NCBI RefSeq assembly: GCF_029894425.1
Contig: NZ_JARXYJ010000001.1
Location: forward strand, 930,001-994,000
DNA length: 64,000 bases
Source of the DNA: Streptomyces sp. SAI-127
GTDB lineage: Bacteria; Actinomycetota; Actinomycetes; Streptomycetales; Streptomycetaceae
Reading direction: 5' to 3'
A model generated the notes under the pieces. The model was not told the DNA's origin. It ran no database searches and was given only the letters and a program-made list of their open reading frames with translations. The position numbers and the translations under genes are program-made. Positions 16,374 through 26,295 of the stretch are shown piece after piece. Positions within the stretch are counted from its first letter, which is position 1. Every line of letters begins with the position of its first letter.

Positions 16374-19217
16374 ATGACGACGCAACGGACACCGCTGGTC
16401 GGCAGAGGGACTGAACTCGCGCGGGTTGAGCGGCTGCTGGCCGACGTGGTGGGGGACGCGCCCGGCCGCCCGGCGGTGCTGGACATCAGCGGTGAGGCGG
16501 GCATCGGCAAGAGCCGACTGGTCCATGAGCTGTGCCTGGGCGCGGCGCGGCGCGGGGCGGCGGTGCTGCGCGGCCGGGCGACGGAGTACGAACGCCACAT
16601 CCCCTTCCAGCCGTTCACCGACGCCTTCTGCGACCTCGACCCGCAGGCCCTGGAGTCCTTCCCGGCGGCCGCCGAGGTCGCCCCCGTGCTCAGCGGCGCT
16701 CCCCGCCCCACGGACCGCTTCCACCTGCACCGGGCCACCGCCGCCCTGCTGACGCATGCCGCGGGGTCTGCGCTGGTGGTGGTCCTGGACGACATGCACT
16801 GGGCGGACGCCGCGTCGCTGGAACTCCTCGACCATCTCGTACGTCACCCCGTGCGCGCCCGTGTCCTGCTGGTCCTGGCCCGCCGTGACCGGCAGAGTCC
16901 CGCATCGCTCGCCGCGACCCTCGCCCGTGGCATGGACACCGGCACGGTGCGGCGGACGGTCCTGGGCCCACTCGTCGAGCGGGAGGGCGTCGAGCTGCTC
17001 ACCCCCCATCTGGCCCGCGACGAGGCCGTCCGGCTCTTCGCGGCGAGCGAGGGCAACCCGCTGTACCTGCTGACCCTGCTCCAGGCGCACCGCGAGGGCG
17101 CGTCGGTGAGCCGGCTGTCCGCGACCGGCCTCGGGGCACTGCTGCTCGACGAGCTCACCCCGCTGACGCCGTCGCAGGGCCGACTCGTCCAAGTGGTGGC
17201 AGCGCTGGGCGACCACGCCACGCCCGCGCTGCTCGGCCCGGTGACCGGCCACGAGCCGGTGCAACTGGCCGAGGACCTGGCCGTACTGACCGGGCGGGAC
17301 CTGCTGCGCACCGGGGCTCACGGGCGGATCGCACTGCGCCACCCCGTGCTGCGCAGCCTCGTCCACGACGGCACCGATCCTTGGCTGCGCACGCAGACCC
17401 ACCGGCTCGTCGGCGCCGAACTCGCCCGGACCGGCGCCCCGCTGGCCGAGCGGGCGCACCACGCCGAGCAGTCGCTGTCCGGCTGGGATCCGCCGGCGGC
17501 GGCCGTGCTGGACGAGGCCGCCGAGCAGGCCGCGCACACGGCGCCCGCGAGCAGCGCGCACTGGCTGGAGGTGGTGCTGCGGCACCTTCCGCACACGCCG
17601 GAACACGCGAGCAGACGGCGCGAGTTGATGCTGCGGCGGGCCCGGGCGCTGGGCGTCGGCGGTCGGCTCCGGGAGAGCCGGGACCTGTTGCACCAGGTGA
17701 TCGCCCTGCCCGACCCGGGCGACGGGACGGGGTCGCGGGCGTCCGCTGTCGTGCTGTGCGCCGTCATGGAGCGCCATCTGGGCCGTTACGCGGAGGCGGC
17801 CGCCCTGCTGCGCCGCGAACTGCACCGCACCGATCCCGCGCCGTCGCTCGCCGATCAGGTGGCGCTGGGACTGGAGTTGGGCTCGTCGGCCCCGCACGAC
17901 ACCTCGTACCCGGCGGTGCGCTCCGAGGTGGCACACACCCTGGAGGTGGCCCGCCGTCTCGGGGACGAGACGGGGGTGGCGGGTGCCCTGAGCGTCGCGG
18001 CGCTGGGAGAGGCGTACGAGGGGGAGACTGCCGCGGCGGAGGACTTCACCCGCCGGGCGGCGGACCTCGTGGACTCGCTGCCGGACGGCGATCTGACCGA
18101 CGTGTGCGAGCCGCTGGTCCGGCTGGCCTGGGCGGAGGCGTTCCTGGAGCGCTTCGCCGACGCCGAGCGGCACGCCGACCGCGGACTGGCCATAGCCCGC
18201 CGCACCGGCCAGCTCTACCTGCTGCCGCACCTGCTGCTGTGCAAGACCCACGTACGCATCCAGACCTGCCGGCTCACGTCGGCGGTGGAACTGTCCGAGG
18301 AGGCCGAGGACATCGCCCGCGGCATCGGCAGCGACGAACTGCTCGCCTTCGTCCTGGCGACCAGGGCCCATGCCCTGGTGGACGCCTGCCCACCCGGCGA
18401 TCCGCGGCCACTTGCCACCGCTGAGGAAGCCGTGGCCGCGGCGGGTGGGGGCGTCAACTGGTGGGCGTCCATCGCCTGGTGCGTGCTCGGCTACGCGGCG
18501 CTCGCCGCCGGCGACCCGGCCCGTGCCCGGGAGGCGATACTGCGTGCCGGAGGCCCCGGCCTGCGGCGGATGCAGCCTTCCATGCGCCCGTTGTTCCTGG
18601 AGGTCCTGGTGACCGCCGCCGTCGCCATGGGTGACCTGGCCGCCGCGAAGGACTGGGCCGAGCGGGCCCGCGCAGAGGCCGAGAGGCTCGATCTGCCCGT
18701 GCAGCGTGCGTCGGCCATGCGCAGCGCCGGGCACCTACGCCTCGGTCTCGGTGACGACGGGGCGGCGGACCTGTTCGTGGCGGCGGCCGAGGAGAGCGCA
18801 CGCGGCGGAGCGGTGTTCTGGGAGGCGTTCTCCCTGCTCTTCGGCGCTCCTCTGCTGGCGGCGGACCCGGGCGGTGTGCGGCGCGGGCAGGCGGCCTGGC
18901 ACCGCGGGCGGCGGCTCGCGGCGGCCGGTGGCTGCGGGATGCTGACCGGGCTTGCCGAGGCGGTCGGCCCGGCGGTGGCCGCCGCCGACGACGGGCCCGT
19001 GCGCCGGCTCGCCCAACTGACCGCCCGCGAAAGGGAGATCGCCGACCTCGTCGCCGACGGCCTCACCAGCCCGGCGATCGCCGAACAACTCTGCCTGAGC
19101 CGTCGCACGGTCGAGACCCACATCTCCCGGGTCTACCGCAAGACCGGAGTCTCCTCGCGCGCGGCTCTGGCGGGCCTGATGGCGGGGCTCACGCCGAAAC
19201 CTTCCTTCGGTGGGTGA
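16374..19217 (+). CDS. LAL-type LuxR-family regulator with N-terminal AAA ATPase
   Basis: A large ATP-binding transcriptional activator of 947 aa. Walker A GEAGIGKS lies at 40-47 and Walker B LVVVLDDMHWADA near residue 140. A long helical TPR-like middle region follows. The C-terminal LuxR helix-turn-helix reads LTAREREIADLVADGLTSPA, AIAEQLCLSRRTVETHIS (about 880-940). Such MalT-like proteins usually control nearby pathways in Streptomyces. No biosynthetic cluster is adjacent; the closest downstream genes are RNase J and a methyltransferase-fold protein. It begins at ATG 16374 after a short G-rich leader and diverges from the WD40 gene. Bases 16109-16373 hold the remainder of the WD40 coding signal and the promoter region. 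Confidence 0.92.
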   Translation: MTTQRTPLVGRGTELARVERLLADVVGDAPGRPAVLDISGEAGIGKSRLVHELCLGAARRGAAVLRGRATEYERHIPFQPFTDAFCDLDPQALESFPAAAEVAPVLSGAPRPTDRFHLHRATAALLTHAAGSALVVVLDDMHWADAASLELLDHLVRHPVRARVLLVLARRDRQSPASLAATLARGMDTGTVRRTVLGPLVEREGVELLTPHLARDEAVRLFAASEGNPLYLLTLLQAHREGASVSRLSATGLGALLLDELTPLTPSQGRLVQVVAALGDHATPALLGPVTGHEPVQLAEDLAVLTGRDLLRTGAHGRIALRHPVLRSLVHDGTDPWLRTQTHRLVGAELARTGAPLAERAHHAEQSLSGWDPPAAAVLDEAAEQAAHTAPASSAHWLEVVLRHLPHTPEHASRRRELMLRRARALGVGGRLRESRDLLHQVIALPDPGDGTGSRASAVVLCAVMERHLGRYAEAAALLRRELHRTDPAPSLADQVALGLELGSSAPHDTSYPAVRSEVAHTLEVARRLGDETGVAGALSVAALGEAYEGETAAAEDFTRRAADLVDSLPDGDLTDVCEPLVRLAWAEAFLERFADAERHADRGLAIARRTGQLYLLPHLLLCKTHVRIQTCRLTSAVELSEEAEDIARGIGSDELLAFVLATRAHALVDACPPGDPRPLATAEEAVAAAGGGVNWWASIAWCVLGYAALAAGDPARAREAILRAGGPGLRRMQPSMRPLFLEVLVTAAVAMGDLAAAKDWAERARAEAERLDLPVQRASAMRSAGHLRLGLGDDGAADLFVAAAEESARGGAVFWEAFSLLFGAPLLAADPGGVRRGQAAWHRGRRLAAAGGCGMLTGLAEAVGPAVAAADDGPVRRLAQLTAREREIADLVADGLTSPAIAEQLCLSRRTVETHISRVYRKTGVSSRAALAGLMAGLTPKPSFGG

Positions 19218-19341
19218 GCCCGACGCGGTTCAGCCTGAGCTGGGCGCCGCACCGACCGGCCACTCTCGTGTGGTTACTCGGGAACGGTAGGAGAGTCTTC
19301 CTTGACCTGGAAGAACGCACCCTCAGCGACTGGGGAACCTG

Positions 19342-19450
19342 ATGGTGACCAAGCAGTTCACGGGCTCGCCAGAAGACGTGGACCTGAGGTGCTGGAGCGC
19401 TACGGCCTGGTCGAGCGGAAGGTGCACCCCACCGTGCGGGTGCACGCCTT
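19342..19450 (+). pseudogene. HxlR-family regulator relic
   Basis: ATG 19342 opens MVTKQFTGSPEDVDLR, a typical HxlR N-terminus. After a frame change the sequence continues VLERYGLVERKVHPTVRVH, the end of the HxlR winged helix. The central 50 or so residues and the C-terminus are gone. The rest of 19218-19498 shows nothing else. Confidence 0.5.
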
Positions 19451-19498
19451 GTGCCGGGCAGTGGATCACACCGGCAGACCCTCCGGTAACGTGAGGGT

Positions 19499-21184
19499 AT
19501 GAGCCATCCGCACCCAGAACTCAAAGCCGCCCCGCCCCTGCCCGACGGCGGACTGAGGGTGACCGCCCTGGGTGGTCTGGGCGAAATCGGCCGGAACATG
19601 ACCGTCTTCGAGCATGCCGGCAAGCTGCTGATCGTGGACTGCGGTGTGCTGTTCCCGGAGGAGAACCAGCCGGGCGTGGACGTGATCCTGCCCGATTTCA
19701 CCTCGATCCGGGACCGCCTCCACGACATCGTGGCCGTCGTTCTCACCCACGGCCACGAGGACCACATCGGGGGCGTGCCGTATCTGCTGCGGGAGCGGTC
19801 GGACATTCCGGTCGTCGGCTCGAAGCTCACTCTTGCCTTCCTGGAGGCCAAGCTCAAGGAGCACGGCATCCGTCCCCGCACGGTGCGCGTGCGGGAGGGC
19901 GACCGGCGCGGCTTCGGTCCCTTCGACTGCGAGTTCGTAGCCGTCAACCACTCCATTCCGGACGGCCTCGCCGTGGCCCTGCGGACCCGGGCCGGCATGG
20001 TGCTGCACACCGGTGACTTCAAGATGGACCAGTTCCCCCTGGACGACCGCATCACCGACCTGCGCGCCTTCGCCCGCCTCGGCGAGGAGGGTGTGGACCT
20101 GTTCCTCACCGACTCCACCAACGCCGAGGTCCCCGGCTTCACCACCTCCGAACGCGAACTGAACCCCGCGATCGAGCAGGTCCTGCGGACCGCCCCGCGG
20201 CGGGTCATCGTCTCCAGCTTCGCCAGCCATGTGCACCGCATCCAGCAGGTCCTGGACGCCGCCCACCAGCACGGTCGCAAGGTGGCCTTCGTGGGCCGTT
20301 CGATGGTCCGCAACATGGGTATCGCCCGCGATCTCGGCTATCTCAAGGTCCCGTCCGGCCTGGTCGTGAACGCCAAGGAACTGGAGAAGCTGCCGGACCA
20401 CCGGATCACCCTGGTGTGCACGGGGTCCCAGGGTGAGCCGATGGCCGCCCTGTCGCGGATGGCCAACCGCGACCACGCGATCCGTATCGGCAAGGGCGAC
20501 ACCGTCCTGCTCGCCAGCTCCCTCATCCCCGGCAACGAGAACGCCATCTACCGGGTGATCAACGGCCTGACCCGGTGGGGCGCCAACGTCGTCCACAAGG
20601 GCAACGCCAAGGTGCACGTCTCCGGCCACGCCAGCGCCGGGGAACTCGTCTACTGCTACAACATCGTCCGGCCCCGCAACGTCATGCCCGTTCACGGCGA
20701 GTTCCGTCACCTGCGGGCCAACGCCGACCTCGCCATCCGTACCGGCGTCGACCCCGAGCGGGTCGTGATCGCCGAGGACGGTGTCGTCGTCGACCTCGTC
20801 GACGGCCGCGCCTCCATCGTCGGCAAGGTGCCCGCGGGCAACGTCTACGTGGACGGCATGGAAGTCGGCGGCGCCACCGAAGCGTCCCTCAAGGACCGGG
20901 TCACCCTTGCCCAGGAGGGCGTCATCACGGTCGTGGCCCTCGTCGACGCCGACACCGGCGCGCTGGCCGAGCCCCCGGACTTCCTGGCCCGCGGCTTCGT
21001 CCACGACGAGACCACCTTCGAGCCGGTGATCCCCGTCATCGAGAAGACGCTGGCCACCGCCGCCCAGGAAGGCGTCGGCGACGCCCACCAGCTCGAACAG
21101 CTCATCGCCCGCGCCGTGGGCAACTGGGCGTTCCGCGCCCACCGTCGCAGGCCGCTGATCATCCCGGTCGTCATCGACGCCTGA
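19499..21184 (+). CDS. Ribonuclease J (metallo-beta-lactamase-fold RNase)
   Basis: A 561-aa enzyme combining 5'-3' exonuclease and endonuclease activity on RNA in the cytoplasm. The MBL motif HGHEDH is at residues 84-89, followed by HTGDFKMD, DSTNAEVPGF and SFASHVHRIQQ of the beta-CASP region. GHASAGEL, PVHGEFRHL and a C-terminal domain (ALVDADTGAL...RRRPLIIPVVIDA) complete the usual architecture. Start ATG 19499 is weakly preceded by GAGGG. The canonical Streptomyces rnj gene normally sits beside dapA; that neighbour is absent, so this may be an additional paralogue. Confidence 0.92.
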   Translation: MSHPHPELKAAPPLPDGGLRVTALGGLGEIGRNMTVFEHAGKLLIVDCGVLFPEENQPGVDVILPDFTSIRDRLHDIVAVVLTHGHEDHIGGVPYLLRERSDIPVVGSKLTLAFLEAKLKEHGIRPRTVRVREGDRRGFGPFDCEFVAVNHSIPDGLAVALRTRAGMVLHTGDFKMDQFPLDDRITDLRAFARLGEEGVDLFLTDSTNAEVPGFTTSERELNPAIEQVLRTAPRRVIVSSFASHVHRIQQVLDAAHQHGRKVAFVGRSMVRNMGIARDLGYLKVPSGLVVNAKELEKLPDHRITLVCTGSQGEPMAALSRMANRDHAIRIGKGDTVLLASSLIPGNENAIYRVINGLTRWGANVVHKGNAKVHVSGHASAGELVYCYNIVRPRNVMPVHGEFRHLRANADLAIRTGVDPERVVIAEDGVVVDLVDGRASIVGKVPAGNVYVDGMEVGGATEASLKDRVTLAQEGVITVVALVDADTGALAEPPDFLARGFVHDETTFEPVIPVIEKTLATAAQEGVGDAHQLEQLIARAVGNWAFRAHRRRPLIIPVVIDA

Positions 21185-21265
21185 GACGGCCGCCGCCCGA
21201 CTCCCCGCTCCTACGCCTGCTTCGCCACTCATGCATCCACGAACGAACGTCAGAAGGGTGAGCGG

Positions 21266-22003
21266 ATGGGCCTGCGCTTCGAGGAGATCGACTGGCGACC
21301 GACACCGATCGGCGAGATCAGTCTGCGCCGGCGCCGTCACCCGGTCTCGGGAGACGACGTGTACGAGGTGAAACTCGGCGACGAGTTCCTGATGTCCAGC
21401 CTTTTCACCACCGGCGAGATCGCGCTCACGGAACTCGCACTGGCGCAGCTGCCGGACACCGAACTGCCCGCACTGGACGTCGCCGTCGGCGGACTCGGGC
21501 TCGGCTACACCGCCCAGGCGGCGCTGGACGACGCCCGGGTGCGCTCGCTGATCGTGATCGACGCGCTCGCCGAAGTCATCGACTGGCACCAGCGGCACCT
21601 GGTTCCCCTCGGGGCCCGGCTGACGTCGGACGCCCGCTGCCGCCTGGTGCACGGCGACTTCTTCGCGCTGGCCGCCGATCCCAACGGTCTGGATCCCGAG
21701 GAGCCGGGCCGCCGCTTCCACGCCATCCTGCTGGACGTCGACCACTCACCGCGCCATGTGCTCCATTCCCGGCACGCCGCGCTCTACCAGCCTGCCGGGC
21801 TGCGCGCCCTCGCCGAACACCTCCACCCCGGCGGGGTGTTCGCCCTGTGGTCGAACGATCCGCCCGACGAGGAGTTCACCTCCGCACTCGGGGAGGTCTT
21901 CGCACAGTCGGCGGCCCATGTCGTCGACTTCGACAACCCCCTGCAGGGCGGCACCTCGGCCAACACCGTCTACCTGGCGGGCACGGCACCGGGCGCGCCG
22001 TAG
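21266..22003 (+). CDS. Spermidine-synthase-like / class I methyltransferase-fold protein
   Basis: 245 residues with a Rossmann core: LDVAVGGLGLGYTAQAAL is the nucleotide/SAM loop, SLIVIDALAEVIDWHQRHL the next strand and acidic residue, and FHAILLDVDHSPRH corresponds to the spermidine-synthase catalytic strand region. Such proteins may be true aminopropyltransferases or orphan relatives. It lies 81 bases after RNase J on the same strand, with a plausible AGAAGGG site before ATG 21266. The polyamine substrate is inferred from family only. Confidence 0.78.
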   Translation: MGLRFEEIDWRPTPIGEISLRRRRHPVSGDDVYEVKLGDEFLMSSLFTTGEIALTELALAQLPDTELPALDVAVGGLGLGYTAQAALDDARVRSLIVIDALAEVIDWHQRHLVPLGARLTSDARCRLVHGDFFALAADPNGLDPEEPGRRFHAILLDVDHSPRHVLHSRHAALYQPAGLRALAEHLHPGGVFALWSNDPPDEEFTSALGEVFAQSAAHVVDFDNPLQGGTSANTVYLAGTAPGAP

Positions 22004-22138
22004 GACGACGGCTCGACCGGCTCCGGCGGTGCGGCGCGCTCGCTCATGTACGGCAGAACAGAACAGGCCGAGGCGCTGCGGCAGATCGTCGTGCAGAGCC
22101 AGGGGACGAGCGGGCGAGGGGCGGGACGGGACGCGGCG

Positions 22139-22172
22139 CTGCCCCTCCCGCCGGGGAGAGCAGGAGGGGCAG
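22139..22172. terminator. Convergent terminator hairpin
   Basis: CTGCCCCTCC and GGAGGGGCAG form a perfect 10-bp stem around a 14-base loop between the methyltransferase-fold gene and the minus-strand sugar ABC operon. Confidence 0.7.
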
Positions 22173-22214
22173 CCGACGGTGTTGCTCAGGTGACTGTGGC
22201 CATGGGTGCTCGGG

Positions 22215-23369
22215 TCACTTCCCCCAGAGCTTGCGGTAGGCCTCGCGGTACCCGCTGGGGTCCCAGGAGGACTTACCGCCGCTGTTGTCGGCCGTGGCGA
22301 TGTGCACCGGAGCGACATAGCCGCTGGCGGACTTGCCGGCGAAGGCGCGGTTGAACTCGTCGATCATCTGCCAGCCCTGCTCGGACAGCGGCTCGGGAAC
22401 CGTCGCCGACTGGAACTGCTTGCTGTTGATGCGCTGGAAGGCGGACGGGTCGCCGTCGCCCGCGCCGATGTTGAAGGGTGCTCCGTTACCCTGCTTGCCC
22501 GCTGCCCGAAGGGCTGGGGCGGCGTCCGCGAAGTAGAGGTCGTTGATGGCCACCGAGCTGGTCCACTTGGCGCCGAAGCGGGACAGCAGGGCGGAGACCT
22601 CCTGCGGCGTGCGGTTGCTGGCGTCCGCGATGGGGATGTTGGACGTGTTCAGGACCTTGACGTCGGAGCAGGTGGCGAGCTCCTTCTCGATCAGGTCCGA
22701 CTTGCCCTTGGCGAAGGGTATGGACGCGTCGGTGAAGACCACCACGCCGCCCCGGCCGTTGGACTGGCTGATGATCCAGTCGGCGCTGATCTTGGCGACG
22801 TCCTGCACCTTGGTGGTGACGTTGCTGAAGAGCTTCGGGTCCGTGCTGGGGCCGGGGGCGTCCACGGCATGCCAGCCGATGAGCGGGATGCCGGCGGCGT
22901 TGGCCTGGGCGACCTGCTGCGCTGTCGACTTGGGGTCGAAGCCGGAGAGCACGATCCCGTCGGGCTTGACGGCGACGGCCTGACTGAGCGCGGCCTGGAT
23001 GCCGGCCGGGGTGCCCTGGCCGTCGATGATCCGTACGGTCCATCCGATGGCCTTGGCGGCTTCCTTGACTCCGTCGGCGGCGCCGGCGACTCCCGGGTTG
23101 GTCATGCTCTGGGCGACGTAGACGATGGTCTTGCCGGTTGCCGCCTTGGGGCCGGTGGTCGGGCCGTCCCAGGGAGCGTTGACGTCCTCCGCCGCCTTGA
23201 CGGCCGTTTTGGCGGAGGCGAGGACCGCGGGGCAGCCTGCCTTCGTGTCAGCGACGGTGCTGGCGGAGCCGGCCTCCGACCCTCGAGTGCAGCCTGCGGC
23301 GAACGCGGTGACCACGGCGAATGCGGCCACGGCTCTCAGGGGCGCTTTACGGGTGTAGTGGTACGACAC
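22215..23369 (-). CDS. Sugar ABC transporter substrate-binding lipoprotein (RbsB-type)
   Basis: An extracytoplasmic sugar-binding protein. The N-terminus has a basic start and the lipobox AFAAGC (Cys27), so it is membrane-anchored by lipidation. The body is a periplasmic-binding-protein type 1 fold of the ribose/xylose class (GKTIVYVAQSMTNPGVAGAADG, PDGIVLSGFDPKSTAQQV, GIPLIGWHAVDAPG, GRGGVVVFTDASIPFAKGKS). It is the last gene of the operon ATPase-permease-binding protein, 93 bases after the permease. IclR and sugar-acid genes next door suggest a sugar or sugar-acid ligand. Confidence 0.9.
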   Translation of the reverse strand: MSYHYTRKAPLRAVAAFAVVTAFAAGCTRGSEAGSASTVADTKAGCPAVLASAKTAVKAAEDVNAPWDGPTTGPKAATGKTIVYVAQSMTNPGVAGAADGVKEAAKAIGWTVRIIDGQGTPAGIQAALSQAVAVKPDGIVLSGFDPKSTAQQVAQANAAGIPLIGWHAVDAPGPSTDPKLFSNVTTKVQDVAKISADWIISQSNGRGGVVVFTDASIPFAKGKSDLIEKELATCSDVKVLNTSNIPIADASNRTPQEVSALLSRFGAKWTSSVAINDLYFADAAPALRAAGKQGNGAPFNIGAGDGDPSAFQRINSKQFQSATVPEPLSEQGWQMIDEFNRAFAGKSASGYVAPVHIATADNSGGKSSWDPSGYREAYRKLWGK

Positions 23370-23462
23370 GGACGGGCTCCTTGCTGATGTACGGGGAGGG
23401 CGGGAAGGCGGGTGACGTCCGGACGACGGGCCGCACGGGCTGTGACGGGTGGCTCGGTGGAT

Positions 23463-24674
23463 CTAGTCCGTCGTCGTGGACGGCGGCGGGGGCGCGGATT
23501 CCGCGGCGGCGACGGAGGTCTGCACAGAGGCGGCCGGCGCCGCGGACTCGGACGGCCCGGACAGTGAGGTGCGAGTGGCGTCCGCCCCGGCGCGCAGTCG
23601 GCGGCGGGCGGAGTAGCCGGCCAGGCCGACGGCGAGGAGGAGGGTGCCGCCGTTGAACAGGGAGGTGGCCCAGAACTCGGCTCCCAGTTGCTGGATGCCG
23701 GCGAGGCCGATGGCGAGGATGGCGACGGCGACGACGGTGCCGGCGGCGTTGGCGCGGCCGGGCTTGATGGCGGTGGAGCCGAGCAGCGCGCCGACGAAGG
23801 CGGGCAGCAGGTAGTCCATGCCGACGCTGGGGTTGCCGATCTGCTGCTGGGCGGCGAGCAGGACGCCGGCGAAGCCGACCACGAGCCCGGATCCGGCGAA
23901 GGCGTAGATGCCGTAGCGGCGGGTGGGGATGCCTACCAGGTCGGCGGCGCGGGCGTTGGAGCCGATGACGTACAGGTAGCGGCCGAGCGGCAGCCGTTCC
24001 AGCAGCAGCCAGAGGATGACGGCGAGGCCGAGGACGTAGAAGGCGGGTACGGGCAGGCCGAGGAACTTCGAGTCGTACAGGTCGGTGAAGGCCGGGGGCA
24101 GCCCGTTCGGGCCGGGGACGATGCGCGCGCCGTCGGTGATCCAGCCGGTGCAGGCGTACAGCACGCTGCCGGTGCCGAGGGTGGCGATGAAGGAGTCGAT
24201 CTTGGCGAACTCGACGAGGAGGCCGTTGAACACGCCGATGACGCCGCCGCCGACGATGACGACCACGCAGGCCAGCGGCCAGGGCCAGCCGTTGCTGACG
24301 ATGAGCTGCATCGCGAGGACGTGGGCGAGGCCGAGGCCGTAGCCGACGGAGAGGTCGAACTTGCCGGTGACGATGGGGATCATCGCGCCGAGGGCGAGCA
24401 TGGCCGGGATCGACTGGTTGGACAGGATCGACGAGATGTTGTCGAGGGTGGGGAAGGTGTTCGGCAGGGCGAGGGAGAAGACGAGGAAGAGCAGGACGGT
24501 GAGGGTGAGCAGGCCGTAGGTGCCGATGAGGTGGCCGCGCAGCCGGCTACCGCGCGGGCCGCGGGACGGTCCGGTGGGGGCGGCGCCGGTCGTACGCCTG
24601 CTCCTGGGCGTTTTGGCGTCGCCGCCGGTCGTGGACCGCTGGGCTCGGCGGGAGGACTGGGTCTCGGTGGCCAT
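23463..24674 (-). CDS. Sugar ABC transporter permease (RbsC-type)
   Basis: 403 residues with 8-10 hydrophobic segments (LIGTYGLLTLTVLLFLVFSL, IPIVTGKFDLSVGYGLGLAH, GVFNGLLVEFAKIDSFIATLG). These include the RbsC-family EAA-like loop GSNARAADLVGIPTRRYGIY and a late GALLGSTAIKPGRANAAGT segment. A 45-residue basic Arg/Thr-rich N-terminus and a 50-residue Ala/Ser/Pro tail flank the membrane core. Its ATG overlaps the ATPase stop (TGATG), so the two are translationally coupled. Confidence 0.9.
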   Translation of the reverse strand: MATETQSSRRAQRSTTGGDAKTPRSRRTTGAAPTGPSRGPRGSRLRGHLIGTYGLLTLTVLLFLVFSLALPNTFPTLDNISSILSNQSIPAMLALGAMIPIVTGKFDLSVGYGLGLAHVLAMQLIVSNGWPWPLACVVVIVGGGVIGVFNGLLVEFAKIDSFIATLGTGSVLYACTGWITDGARIVPGPNGLPPAFTDLYDSKFLGLPVPAFYVLGLAVILWLLLERLPLGRYLYVIGSNARAADLVGIPTRRYGIYAFAGSGLVVGFAGVLLAAQQQIGNPSVGMDYLLPAFVGALLGSTAIKPGRANAAGTVVAVAILAIGLAGIQQLGAEFWATSLFNGGTLLLAVGLAGYSARRRLRAGADATRTSLSGPSESAAPAASVQTSVAAAESAPPPPSTTTD

Positions 24675-26242
24675 CAGTGGTTGCCCGTTCCGGTCAGCGC
24701 CGGCATGGCCGACGCGGCATGGGTGAGTTCGGTGACGGTGAGGGCGTCGCCGGACAGTTCCGCGGTGACGTGGCCCCTGACGAAGACCAGCGCGCGGTGG
24801 CAGACGTCGGCGACCTCCTCGAAGTCGGTGGAGATGAGCAGGACGGCGAGCCCTTCGGCGAGGGCGTCGTCCAGGAGCCGGTAGATCTCGGCCTTGGCGC
24901 CGACGTCGACGCCGGCGGTCGGCTCCTCGAGGATCACCACGCGGCGGCTCAGGCGCAGCCAGCGGCCGATCATGATCTTCTGCTGGTTGCCGCCGGAGAG
25001 GGTGGCGATCGGGGCCTCGGAGTCGGCGGGACGCACACCGAACCGCTCGACGAGCGATCTGGCCTCTGCGCGTTCGCGCGCGGGGCTGATCCAGCGCCAG
25101 GGGGCCCGGGCGTCCGCGCGGGGGTTGGCCAGGAAGTTCTCGCGCACGGTGAGTTCGAGGGCGCAGCCCTCCTCCTGGCGGTTGCTGGTGACGAAGCCGA
25201 TGCCCGCGTCGACGGCCGCGGCGACCGAGTGGGGGCGGTACTTCTTGCCGTCGAGCACTACCTCGCCGCCGGTGAAGGGCCGGGACCCGGCCAGAGCACG
25301 GCCGAGATCCATGTGACCGGCTCCGGTGAGGCCGACCATGCCCAGGACTTCTCCGGCGCGCAGTTCCAGTTCGACGGGGCCGGCGCCCTCGGTGGTGACG
25401 CCGGTCAGGCGCAGCACGGTGGAGGCGGGGGTGCCGGTCGCCCGGGGGCCGGGCGGTCGGTGGCCCTCCGGCTCACGGCCGACGATGTCGTGCACGATGC
25501 GGTCCGGGCCGTGGTCGGCCAGGAGACCCTGGCTGATGAGGTGACCGTCGCGCAGGACGGCGAAGCGGTCGGCCACCTGGTAGACCTCGTCGAGGCGGTG
25601 GCTGACGTAGACGATGGCGTGGCCGCGGTCGCGCAGGGTGTGCAGGACGTCGAAGAGCCGGGCGCAGTCCGCGGCGGGGAGGCTGGCGGTCGGTTCGTCG
25701 AGGACGATGAGGCGCGCGCGGGTGGCCAGTGCGCGGGCGATGGCGACGAGGGAGCGCTCGGCGCGGGTGAGATCGGCGACGGCCGCGTCCGGGTCGAGGT
25801 GGCCGGCGACTATCTCCAGGGCCTCGGTACAGCGCCGACGTACCTGCCGCCAGGAGACGAGCCCGGCTCGGCGGGGGTAGCCGGTGCCCAGGGCGACGTT
25901 CTCGGCCACCGTCATCCACTCCACGAGACCGAGGTCCTGGTGGATGAAGGACATCTCGGTGGACGCCGCGCTGGAGCCGAGCGGGTGGCCGGCGACGGTG
26001 ACCTGGCCCTCGTCGGCGCGGTAGACACCGGCAAGGATCTTGATAAGTGTGGATTTTCCTGCACCGTTATGGCCCAATAGGGCGAGAACACTGCCCGCCT
26101 GGACGTCGAGGTCCACATCGGCGAGGGCGAGGGTTCCGCCGAACCGCTTGCGCAGTCCGCGGATCGTCACCAGCGGACGGGAGGCCTCTTGCCCGTCGGG
26201 CGACGGAGAGCTGGGGGCTGTGTCGTCGGGAGCGTCGTTCAC
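24674..26242 (-). CDS. Sugar ABC transporter ATP-binding protein (RbsA-type, two nucleotide-binding domains)
   Basis: 522 residues forming two fused ATPase domains, as in RbsA/XylG/MglA. The first has Walker A GHNGAGKST, Walker B LIVLDEPTASL and YVSHRLDEV. The second has a degenerate Walker A (GLTGAGHMD), signature LSGGNQQKIMIGRWL and VVILEEPTAGVDVG. An asymmetric second site is normal for the family. It is the first gene of the minus-strand operon; an ATnCTG-N9-CAGCAT palindrome lies about 55-75 bases upstream. Confidence 0.92.
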   Translation of the reverse strand: MNDAPDDTAPSSPSPDGQEASRPLVTIRGLRKRFGGTLALADVDLDVQAGSVLALLGHNGAGKSTLIKILAGVYRADEGQVTVAGHPLGSSAASTEMSFIHQDLGLVEWMTVAENVALGTGYPRRAGLVSWRQVRRRCTEALEIVAGHLDPDAAVADLTRAERSLVAIARALATRARLIVLDEPTASLPAADCARLFDVLHTLRDRGHAIVYVSHRLDEVYQVADRFAVLRDGHLISQGLLADHGPDRIVHDIVGREPEGHRPPGPRATGTPASTVLRLTGVTTEGAGPVELELRAGEVLGMVGLTGAGHMDLGRALAGSRPFTGGEVVLDGKKYRPHSVAAAVDAGIGFVTSNRQEEGCALELTVRENFLANPRADARAPWRWISPARERAEARSLVERFGVRPADSEAPIATLSGGNQQKIMIGRWLRLSRRVVILEEPTAGVDVGAKAEIYRLLDDALAEGLAVLLISTDFEEVADVCHRALVFVRGHVTAELSGDALTVTELTHAASAMPALTGTGNH

Positions 26243-26295
26243 GGACTTCTCCGGGGGATCTGCAGGCCGAGGACCGATCCATCGGCTCGACCAGA

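Noticed and set aside
14856..18734. 1292-codon open frame on the minus strand
   Set aside because: Antisense shadow of the LAL regulator and WD40/merR region. Its composition is Arg/Gly/Ala-rich without motifs, while the genes on the other frames have clear domains.
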